Shown here piece by piece: positions 1 to 5,643 of a DNA stretch of 5,643 nt. Each line of letters opens with the position of its first letter. The first letter of the stretch is position 1. The stretch spans positions 1 through 5,643 of the forward strand of contig JAGCRI010000037.1 of the NCBI GenBank assembly GCA_017964755.1, written 5' to 3'. The DNA comes from Bacteroidales bacterium. GTDB taxonomy: Bacteria > Bacteroidota > Bacteroidia > Bacteroidales > WCHB1-69. The notes under the pieces are model-generated. The model had not been told where the DNA came from. It did no database searches and saw only the letters and a program-made list of their open reading frames with translations. Both the position numbers and the translations under genes were made by a program.

Positions 1-1031
1 GTGGTGATGAACAGGTACTTGATAAGATAGTGCGACGGCGCTTGATTCGACAATATGAGTTTGCCCTCAAAGAGTTGCTTCACTGGCAGCCGGTTAGCTG
101 TCATTTGTGACAAGGCAAATGAGGGAGATACTGTGAAGAATTGGTTGTCAGGATAGATAATCCAGCATACTATGTAAGTTATGAGTGCCACTGCCACGCC
201 CATTCCGAATATCAGTGCGAAATTTTTAAGGTATTCTTTTGATGAGAATTTGCGTATAGGATTGTTTATGAAATAGAACAGCGGCAGAAGAACTAATATG
301 TAAATAAGAAGTATTGTACCGCCGACATGTATTGAACAGCAAAGGATAACGCTTATGAGAAGAAGTGATATCCGTTGGCGTTTTATGACGGGAAACTCTT
401 CAAAAAGGCGGTGCAGTTGATATAAGGTGAAAACGTAGGCGAATGCGAAAGGTATGTCGGTGAGGTTGCTGTATGTGTGCCCTATGAACCGTGGTGATAC
501 GAAGAGGAACAACGCTCCGAAAAAGGCGGCGCGCCATGAGAAAAGCCTTAGCATGAAAAGCCCGACAACGAGAATGGTGCCCCAGCCGAACAGCGCGCTG
601 GTGACGTGCCTGACAGCATACGGGTCATTGGGGGAAATCCATTTTGCTGCAGCGTATGTTATTTTGTCGAGTATCATGCCGTGGTTTCGCATATATGGTA
701 TCTCAGAAGGCTGCGTCTCACCTGCATTGATGCTTTCAATATGCTTCACCTGCTCCCATTCAATGTCTGAAATGCCTGTCTGAATACTGGCGTATGGCAG
801 CACGATGAGAAGCATAAGCATAAGCAGATAGAACAGGTATTTGTAAATGTCGTCTTTGCTTTTTATTGAGAAGGTGAAATATTTTTTCCGTATGTCATAC
901 ACGCGTTTCGGCTGTCGTAGCTTGTCGAAATGCAGTTCCATCGGCGGATCGTCAGAGATGTGGCTCCGTAAAATGAATTTGCGGATTATTGTTGCGATTT
1001 TGGACAATATAACCTTGAAGTTCAATGTCAT
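1..1031 (-). CDS. Glycosyltransferase family 39-like (PMT/ArnT-type) polytopic membrane protein, 3' part beyond window
   Basis: An uninterrupted reading frame starts with ATG at 1031 and runs off the left edge; 343 codons are visible with no stop. Family members (GT-C fold) move a sugar from a polyprenyl-phosphate donor to a lipid, glycan or protein on the outer face of the inner membrane; the acceptor here cannot be told. An N-terminal basic cytosolic stretch of about 60 residues precedes a first membrane helix at about 64-82, followed by a loop with DIEWE (89-93), where the family has its acidic catalytic pair. Further hydrophobic segments lie near 143-164, 167-179, 193-206, 221-255 and 271-292. 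The segment SPRFIGH...NLTDIPFAF (179-197) and the later LFEGK...PSHYLIKYL (about 320-340) are the most family-like. The start lies 12 bases after the ABC-F stop, so the two are probably co-transcribed and perhaps translationally coupled. No Shine-Dalgarno is visible. An internal Met at 31 is an alternative start. The family is fairly sure; the specific role is unknown. Confidence 0.78.
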   Translation of the reverse strand, partial: MTLNFKVILSKIATIIRKFILRSHISDDPPMELHFDKLRQPKRVYDIRKKYFTFSIKSKDDIYKYLFYLLMLMLLIVLPYASIQTGISDIEWEQVKHIESINAGETQPSEIPYMRNHGMILDKITYAAAKWISPNDPYAVRHVTSALFGWGTILVVGLFMLRLFSWRAAFFGALFLFVSPRFIGHTYSNLTDIPFAFAYVFTLYQLHRLFEEFPVIKRQRISLLLISVILCCSIHVGGTILLIYILVLLPLFYFINNPIRKFSSKEYLKNFALIFGMGVAVALITYIVCWIIYPDNQFFTVSPSFALSQMTANRLPVKQLFEGKLILSNQAPSHYLIKYLFIT

Positions 1032-1043
1032 AATTGGTCTGGT

Positions 1044-2966
1044 TTAGTTTTCTGCGAGAATCGTCCATTCATATTCCTTCTCCTCAATGCTTTTTCTGAT
1101 TCTCTCATATCGTTTGTAAAGGGAGCCGTCAGCTATGCGTTCGGCATTCTCTTCAGGGTTAGCTAACATCTTCTCCAATTGCTCTTTTTCTTCCTCTAAT
1201 TTGAATATCTCCTCTTCCAAACGTTTTATCTGGTTTTGGAGTTTTCTTGCTTCAGCCTCTTTCTTTTTCTTCAATTCGTAAAGCTCCTTGCTTGATGAGT
1301 TCTCTTTTTCGTTGGCGGCCCTGTTGCTGTTCTGGCGTTGCAACTCGTTTAACGAGTCAATCTTTTTCTTCTCCAAGAAATCGTAAACGTCACCAATGTA
1401 CGTCTTTATGCCTTTATCCTTGAACTCAAAGACCTTTTCAGTCAGTCCCTGCAGAAAATCCCTGTCGTGTGATACGAGGATAAGCGAGCCTTCGTACTGG
1501 AGCAGAGCGCTTTTGAGTACGTCTTTCGATTTCATGTCGAGATGGTTGGTCGGCTCGTCAAGAATTAGAAGGTTGAAAGGGGAAAGCAGGAGTTTTGCGA
1601 GTGCGAGCCGTGATTTTTCACCGCCGGAAAGAACCTTCACCTTTTTTTCCGTGTCTTCTGTGTCGAATAGAAAACTGCCGAGTATAGTTCTGATTTTCGG
1701 CCTTATGTCACCGACTGCAATATCATCTATGGTTTCAAAAACGGTCTTTTCAGGATTGAGCAGCATTGCCTGGTTTTGGGCGTAGTAGCCGATGACAACC
1801 TGATGTCCGAGTTTTATCACTCCTTTTTGCGGTGGCAGTTCCCCTACGATTGCCTTTACGAGCGTGGATTTGCCTTCGCCGTTACGTCCCACGAAAGCCA
1901 CGCGTTCGCCTCGCTCAAGGTGAAAGTTGATGTCATGTAGCACATTCAAATCCCCGTAGCCGAGCGACAGCCCGTCAGTTTCTACTGTGACGCGCCCCGA
2001 ATGCGGCGCCGGCGGGAAACGGAAAGAAATTGACGAATTGTCGATGCTGTCAACTTCAATACGCTCCATCTTGTCTAACATCTTGAGACGGCTTTGCACC
2101 TGTTTCGCTTTTGTGGCCTTATAGCGGAATCTTTCTACAAAACGCTCTATGTCAGCGATTTGCTTCTGCTGGTTCTCGTATGCCGATTGTTGGGTTTCAA
2201 TTCTTTCGAGGCGTTGCCTGACATATTCCGAATAGCTGCATTTGTAATCTTGTATATTACCTGCCGTAATCTCTATCGTGCGGTTTGTAACACGGTCGAG
2301 AAATGCACGGTCGTGCGACACTAAAATCAGGCAGCCGTAATAATTTGCAAGGAAATCTTCAAGCCATTGTATTGATTCTATGTCCAAATGGTTGGTGGGT
2401 TCGTCAAGGAGTATGATTTCCGGCTTCTGAAGCAGGATTTTTGCGAGCGACACACGCATCTGCCAGCCGTTGCTGAACTCCGCCATCGGGCGCGACAGGT
2501 CGGCAGATTTGAAACCGAGTCCGGAGAGCACTTTTTCTGCATCGCCTTCCATGGTGCTGCCGCCAAGGTGGTGGAACCTTTCGGTGGTGTCTGCTAAAAG
2601 CTGTGCCTGCTTGATGTAGTCTTCGCTTTCGTAGTCGTCACGTCTCATCAGCTCTTCGTTAAGCTCCTTGATTTTACGGTCCAATTCGCGTTGCTCCACA
2701 AAAGCGGTCATCGTCTCTTCCCAAACTGTTGTTTTATAGTCTGTTATGATTTCCTGAGGAAGGTAGCCCGTCTTGAATCCGTGTGTGATAACCATTGTGC
2801 CCGATTCAGGTTCAATCAGGTGGTGTATTATTTTCAGAAGTGTGGATTTGCCCGCACCGTTTTTCCCTACAAGCCCGATTCTGTCCTTGTCGCCGGCAAC
2901 AAAGGAAATGTCCTTGAACAGGAAGTCGCCGGTGAAGTTTACAGAAACCTTTTCTATGGAAATCAT
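1044..2966 (-). CDS. ABC-F family ribosome-associated ATPase, YheS-like
   Basis: This 640-residue protein has two ABC ATPase domains and no membrane segment, the layout of ABC-F factors that bind the ribosomal E site and act on stalled or slow translation. Domain 1 has Walker A GKNGAGKST (34-42), signature FSNGWQMR (164-171), Walker B with EPTNHLD (184-195) and switch His218. An arm-like helical insert lies at about 80-135. The inter-domain linker (about 245-305) contains RFRYKATKAKQVQSR, the tRNA-interaction motif of the family. Domain 2 has Walker A GRNGEGKST (360-368), signature LSGGEKSR (446-453), Walker B with EPTNHLD (466-477) and His500. A charged coiled coil fills about 556-634. Length, linker and the C-terminal GSLYKRYE region recall E. 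coli YheS more than EttA or Uup. The first signature has Asn166 where Gly is usual. Antibiotic-resistance ABC-F proteins share the fold, but nothing here points to resistance. The start is the only one placing a complete first beta strand before Walker A. It follows the barrel gene by 33 bases. Confidence 0.93.
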   Translation of the reverse strand: MISIEKVSVNFTGDFLFKDISFVAGDKDRIGLVGKNGAGKSTLLKIIHHLIEPESGTMVITHGFKTGYLPQEIITDYKTTVWEETMTAFVEQRELDRKIKELNEELMRRDDYESEDYIKQAQLLADTTERFHHLGGSTMEGDAEKVLSGLGFKSADLSRPMAEFSNGWQMRVSLAKILLQKPEIILLDEPTNHLDIESIQWLEDFLANYYGCLILVSHDRAFLDRVTNRTIEITAGNIQDYKCSYSEYVRQRLERIETQQSAYENQQKQIADIERFVERFRYKATKAKQVQSRLKMLDKMERIEVDSIDNSSISFRFPPAPHSGRVTVETDGLSLGYGDLNVLHDINFHLERGERVAFVGRNGEGKSTLVKAIVGELPPQKGVIKLGHQVVIGYYAQNQAMLLNPEKTVFETIDDIAVGDIRPKIRTILGSFLFDTEDTEKKVKVLSGGEKSRLALAKLLLSPFNLLILDEPTNHLDMKSKDVLKSALLQYEGSLILVSHDRDFLQGLTEKVFEFKDKGIKTYIGDVYDFLEKKKIDSLNELQRQNSNRAANEKENSSSKELYELKKKKEAEARKLQNQIKRLEEEIFKLEEEKEQLEKMLANPEENAERIADGSLYKRYERIRKSIEEKEYEWTILAEN

Positions 2967-2999
2967 ACCAGCTTATAGCTTGCGGATTGTAAGGGCATT

Positions 3000-3722
3000 T
3001 TAGAAATTACAGCCTAATACTAATTCAAGACTGTTGAGGTTGCCTTTTTCGCCCCATTCTGTGCTTTTCTTGAAATAATTTGTGAAAGTGTACGCATAGT
3101 TGACGAAAAGATGTACACGGAAATCGTCTTTGATGACATATTCGAGTCCGACACCGATATAGGCGGCTTCGCGGAAAATGAATGTGCTTTTTGAAAAGTC
3201 GTTGCGCTTGATGGTCTGTTTTGTGCCGTCTTCAAGTTTGAATTTGTCGGTGGCTTTAGACGATATTGCAAAACTCTGCTGCAAACCGAAATTGACGGCG
3301 AATACAAAGTTGCTGAAATCAGGTGTTTTCAATTTGATACCGACAGGTATGGTGATGAAAATAGACCGGTATGAGCGGACATTGTTTTCAATGTCATAGA
3401 GCGCTCTCGCGGTGTCAGTCATGGTGAACTGCTGTTTGCCTCCCAAATGCTGGAAAAGCAGACCTGTGGTGAAATAGTAGTTTGTGGCGGTAGTGAAGTT
3501 AATGTCAATAGGAATGCCGTAGCGTAGTGAGGCGACAGGGCCGGCGTTTTTGAATTCATCTTTTTTGGTCAGAATCCAGTCTGCTCCACTGCCCATGCAG
3601 AATCCTAAAGAGTAACGCCTCCCGACTCCGGAACTGTGGCTTCTGTTCGGCTCTTGAGCCTGACTTTCAAATATTAATCCTATGAAAATAATCGTCAGAA
3701 TAAGATGTAATGTATGTTTCAT
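3000..3722 (-). CDS. Small outer-membrane beta-barrel protein, PorT-like (PF13568 type)
   Basis: The 240-residue product begins with a signal peptide: MKH, a hydrophobic core at about 5-18, and a plausible signal peptidase I site after Ala22 (SQA before QEPN). The mature part alternates polar and hydrophobic residues in strand-like blocks rich in Tyr, Phe and Gly, and it ends in Phe, the aromatic C-terminal residue often read by the BAM assembly machinery. Segment 120-134 (SIFITIPVGIKLKTP) and the following FAVNFGLQQSFAI fit the strand pair typical of the OMP_b-brl_2/PorT family, common in Bacteroidota. An eight-stranded barrel would fit the length. PorT itself belongs to the type IX secretion system, but that membership cannot be assumed: most relatives have no known role. 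The gene sits between nadB and the ABC-F gene on the same strand, 62 and 33 bases apart, and the longer upstream gap is AT-rich with a possible promoter. Localisation is well supported; function is unknown. Confidence 0.8.
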   Translation of the reverse strand: MKHTLHLILTIIFIGLIFESQAQEPNRSHSSGVGRRYSLGFCMGSGADWILTKKDEFKNAGPVASLRYGIPIDINFTTATNYYFTTGLLFQHLGGKQQFTMTDTARALYDIENNVRSYRSIFITIPVGIKLKTPDFSNFVFAVNFGLQQSFAISSKATDKFKLEDGTKQTIKRNDFSKSTFIFREAAYIGVGLEYVIKDDFRVHLFVNYAYTFTNYFKKSTEWGEKGNLNSLELVLGCNF

Positions 3723-3745
3723 TGGTCGGTTTTTATTTTAATTGA

Positions 3746-3753
3746 CAAAAATA
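3746..3753 (-). promoter_or_regulatory. Candidate Bacteroidota -7 promoter box upstream of the barrel gene
   Basis: On the minus strand these eight bases read TATTTTTG, a full match to the Bacteroidota -7 consensus TAnnTTTG. They end 23 bases before the barrel start codon, which would give a leader of roughly 15-20 bases. The spacer is the most AT-rich stretch of the window. No TTTG is present at the expected -33 distance, and a match of this kind can arise by chance in T-rich sequence, so this is a weak call. If real, it would start a transcript covering the barrel, ABC-F and membrane glycosyltransferase genes. Confidence 0.3.
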
Positions 3754-3784
3754 ATAAAAAAGAGTCAAGCATAGGAATTTTGTG

Positions 3785-5353
3785 TCATTTTTTTTGAGGG
3801 GGATAGTCAAGGGAGTAGTGGAGACCTAAGCTTTCCTTTCTTTCCATAGCATTTTTAATGATGAGGTATCCCACGTTTATCATGTTTCTTAGTTCACAAA
3901 TTTCGGGGCTAAGGATAGATTTTTTGTAAAGTTCCTCAGTCTCGCTGTATAGCAGCCATAGCCGGTCGAGAGCACGCTTCAGCCGCAAGTTTGAGCGCAC
4001 AATGCCAACATAGTTGCACATTACTGTCTGCAACTCTTTTTTAGTCTGGGTTATGAGAACCATTTCCTCGTTGAGGACAGTGCCTTTTGTGTCCCAATCC
4101 GGCACGTTGTCGCAAAATGTTATGTCGTTGATATTTTCAACGGCGTTGAGACAGGCGCGGTGTGAGAAGACAAGAGCCTCAAGCAGTGAGTTTGAGGCAA
4201 GGCGGTTTGCACCGTGCAGTCCGGTGCAGGCACATTCGCCGGCAGCGTAAAGATTGTGAATGGAACTGCGCCCCCATTCGTCTGTCTTGATGCCGCCGCA
4301 CGAGTAGTGCGCCGCGGGAACGACGGGGATGAAGTCCTTGGTTATGTCAATTCCTATGCTGAGGCATTTTGCATATATGTTAGGGAAATGCTCGAAAATT
4401 TCGTTTTTGTCGATGACGGTGGCATCCAAATAGACGTGGTCGCAACCGCTTTGCTTCATCTCGTTGTCGATGGCGCGTGCCACTATGTCGCGCGGTGCCA
4501 ATGAGCCGCGTGGGTCATATTTCTCCATGAAGGCGACACCGTCAGCATCTTTCAGTATCGCACCTGCGCCGCGCATTGCCTCGGTGATGAGAAAGGACGG
4601 CGTTTCGCGCGGATTGTATAGTACGGTGGGGTGGAACTGCACAAACTCCATGTTTGTCACACTTCCCTTTGCGCGGTAAACCATAGCTATGCCGTCACCT
4701 GTTGCAATTGCAGGGTTGGAGGTGTTGCCGTAAACTGTGCCGATACCGCCTGTCGCCATCATAGTTGTCTTGGCGAGAATGGTGTCAACCTGCTTTGTCT
4801 GAGGGTTGTAAACGTATGAGCCATAGCAAGTTATATCTTTCGTCTGGCGGTTTACTTCAATGCCGAGATGGTGTTGCGTGATTATTTCAATGGCGAGATG
4901 ACGCTCCAGAATTTCAATGTTATCGTGCTGTTTTGCTGCGAGAATGAGTTTCTGCTCTATTTCCAATCCGGTGACATCCTTGTGGTGAAGTACCCGAAAT
5001 TCAGAATGCCCACCTTCTTTCGCGAGTGCGAACTTCCCGTTTGCGGTTTTGTCGAAATCCACACCCCATTCCACAAGCTCCATGATTCTGTCGGTGGATT
5101 CGCGGATGGTTATTTCAACGATGTGGCGGTCCGATAGTTGGTCGCCTGCAATCATAGTGTCGTTGATGTGTTTCTCGTATGTGTCGGGCTGGTAAATCAC
5201 GGCAGCAATACCGCCCTGTGCGTACCGTGTTGAGGTGTCGTCAATGTTGGCCTTCGTAACCATACATACTTTTCCGTAGTTGGCGGCTTTCAAGGCAAAG
5301 CAGAGTCCTGCGATACCTGAGCCGATGACCAAAAAGTCAACTTTCTTCTGCAT
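3785..5353 (-). CDS. nadB: L-aspartate oxidase (quinolinate synthase component B)
   Basis: The enzyme oxidises L-aspartate to iminoaspartate using FAD, with oxygen or fumarate as electron acceptor; quinolinate synthase (NadA) then uses the product in de novo NAD synthesis in the cytoplasm. The 522 residues match the family length (E. coli about 540). Visible are the dinucleotide-binding GSGIAG (11-16), STRYAQGGIAAV (41-52) for FAD contact, EGGHS (113-117), ATGG (200-203), FVQFHPT (237-243), APRDIVARAI (286-295), HYSCGG (349-354) and GLHGANRLASNSLLE (378-392). From memory of the E. coli enzyme, His241, Arg288, His349 and Arg384 fall at its active-site positions. The helical C-terminal domain (about 430-520) is intact. 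STRYAQGGI and the GANRLASNS form separate it from succinate dehydrogenase and fumarate reductase flavoproteins. Neither nadA nor nadC is in the window. The start is the only Met before the FAD motif. The last codons form a run of eight A just before TGA. It follows the phosphorylase gene by 72 bases that hold a hairpin. Confidence 0.97.
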   Translation of the reverse strand: MQKKVDFLVIGSGIAGLCFALKAANYGKVCMVTKANIDDTSTRYAQGGIAAVIYQPDTYEKHINDTMIAGDQLSDRHIVEITIRESTDRIMELVEWGVDFDKTANGKFALAKEGGHSEFRVLHHKDVTGLEIEQKLILAAKQHDNIEILERHLAIEIITQHHLGIEVNRQTKDITCYGSYVYNPQTKQVDTILAKTTMMATGGIGTVYGNTSNPAIATGDGIAMVYRAKGSVTNMEFVQFHPTVLYNPRETPSFLITEAMRGAGAILKDADGVAFMEKYDPRGSLAPRDIVARAIDNEMKQSGCDHVYLDATVIDKNEIFEHFPNIYAKCLSIGIDITKDFIPVVPAAHYSCGGIKTDEWGRSSIHNLYAAGECACTGLHGANRLASNSLLEALVFSHRACLNAVENINDITFCDNVPDWDTKGTVLNEEMVLITQTKKELQTVMCNYVGIVRSNLRLKRALDRLWLLYSETEELYKKSILSPEICELRNMINVGYLIIKNAMERKESLGLHYSLDYPPQKK

Positions 5354-5366
5354 AATACACTCTGTT

Positions 5367-5402
5367 AAAAAATTATAGGGGCGCGGCTGCCCGCGTCCCT
5401 AT
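5367..5402 (-). terminator. GC-rich hairpin followed by six T: possible terminator after the phosphorylase gene, or a dispersed palindrome
   Basis: Bases 5375-5386 and 5391-5402 form inverted arms of 12 with one imperfect pair (5381/5396) around a 4-base loop. Read on the minus strand, the hairpin starts 23 bases after the phosphorylase stop and is followed by AA and then TTTTTT (5372-5367), the shape of an intrinsic terminator. The T-run ends only 13 bases before the nadB start codon. If it terminates strongly, nadB would need a promoter in a spacer where I see none, so it may attenuate rather than stop transcription. The imperfect pair is a G.U wobble in plus-strand RNA but an A-C mismatch in minus-strand RNA, which argues slightly against selection as a minus-strand terminator and leaves a REP-like palindrome as the alternative. 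Confidence 0.5.
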
Positions 5403-5425
5403 GCCGTTTTCTTTTAATATGCCTT

Positions 5426-5643
5426 TTACATCAGAGGGAGCATCTCCGAAACGAGTTTCACCATTTTCGGACCTGCTTCGGCAGCCGCTTTCAGTACAGC
5501 TTCGTGTGAGGCTTCTTCAATGACACCGATAACACCAAGGTCGGTGATGACTGAAAGAGCAAACACCTTCATGCCCATGTGGCGTGCTGCAATGACTTCG
5601 GGGACTGTGGACATACCGACAGCATCTGCACCGAGAATGTTGA
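5426..5643 (-). CDS. Purine nucleoside phosphorylase, C-terminal part (5' end beyond window)
   Basis: The frame is open to the right edge and ends in TAA at 5426-5428; 71 C-terminal residues are visible. An internal ATG at 5614 is not the true start, because the frame continues upstream as NILGADAVG, directly preceding MSTVPEVIAARHMGM. GADAVGMSTVPE is the hallmark of the trimeric PNP/MTAP family, which splits purine nucleosides with phosphate into base and (deoxy)ribose-1-phosphate for salvage. By eye against human PNP, the visible Met of GMSTVPE matches Met219, and the His of SHEAV matches His257, which contacts the ribose 5'-hydroxyl; that favours a nucleoside rather than methylthioadenosine as substrate. 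At the Asn243 position, which sets 6-oxopurine specificity, this protein has Asp (codon 5540-5542), giving VITDLG. The gene could be called punA, but the missing N-terminal three quarters and the unusual residue make me leave the symbol open. It is the most upstream gene of the row. Confidence 0.92.
   Translation of the reverse strand, partial: NILGADAVGMSTVPEVIAARHMGMKVFALSVITDLGVIGVIEEASHEAVLKAAAEAGPKMVKLVSEMLPLM

Noticed and set aside
811..827. Short tandem repeat of AGCATA (about 2.7 units)
   Set aside because: It encodes Leu/Met-rich residues of the first membrane helix and is too short to stand out from normal helix coding.
454..1047. Plus-strand open frames of 109 and 66 codons
   Set aside because: They lie antisense to the continuous membrane glycosyltransferase frame, have no recognisable domain, and their composition is what the complement of that gene produces.
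1396..2978. Several plus-strand frames (129, 76, 69, 95 and 76 codons) and a minus-strand frame at 2378-2566
   Set aside because: All overlap the well-supported ABC-F gene in other frames and show no family motif.
2970..2985. AGCT-TAT-AGCT mini-palindrome in the barrel to ABC-F spacer
   Set aside because: A 4-bp stem with a 3-base loop and no T-run; not distinguishable from chance.
3020..3307. Minus-strand 95-codon frame inside the barrel gene
   Set aside because: Out of frame with a protein that has a signal peptide and barrel pattern; the alternative translation has neither.
3743..3769. TTGAC / GTCAA inverted repeat around an A/T-rich centre downstream of nadB
   Set aside because: A 5-bp stem with a 17-base AT-rich loop is too weak for a terminator and is expected by chance.
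4014..5137. Plus-strand frames of 62 to 96 codons
   Set aside because: They are antisense to nadB, whose reading is supported by motifs over its full length.
5365..5377. TATAAT and TAATTTTT upstream of nadB as a possible promoter
   Set aside because: It overlaps the hairpin base and T-run, lacks the final G of the -7 consensus, has no -33 element in the GC-rich arm, and would leave almost no leader.

Overview
All recognisable genes in this window lie on the minus strand, packed head to tail with gaps of 12 to 72 bases. In transcription order (high to low coordinates) they are: the 3' end of a purine nucleoside phosphorylase gene (5426-5643, truncated by the window), nadB for L-aspartate oxidase (3785-5353), a small PorT-like outer-membrane beta-barrel gene (3000-3722), a YheS-type ABC-F ATPase gene (1044-2966), and the first 343 codons of a polytopic glycosyltransferase family 39-like membrane protein (1-1031, running off the left edge). 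Essentially every base outside the four short spacers is coding.

The organism is most likely a member of Bacteroidota, probably Bacteroidales. The reasons are the PF13568/PorT-type barrel, the absence of clear Shine-Dalgarno sequences before any of the starts, AT-rich leaders, a Bacteroidota-type -7 box (TAnnTTTG) before the barrel gene, and the character of the phosphorylase C-terminus. This is inference from sequence style; there is no rRNA or other marker to fix a genus.

Functionally the genes are mostly housekeeping: purine salvage, the first step of de novo NAD synthesis, a translation-linked ATPase, and two envelope proteins (a barrel and a lipid-linked-sugar transferase type protein). 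No shared pathway connects all of them. The uniform strand and short spacing suggest one transcript or two, with a possible break at the GC-rich hairpin plus T-run between the phosphorylase gene and nadB, and a possible new promoter before the barrel gene.

I found no mobile element, CRISPR array, RNA gene or evidence of a new multi-gene system. The points most worth a second look are an Asp at the purine-specificity position of the phosphorylase, the imperfect 12-bp-arm palindrome in front of nadB (terminator or dispersed repeat), and an Asn in the first ABC signature of the ABC-F protein.
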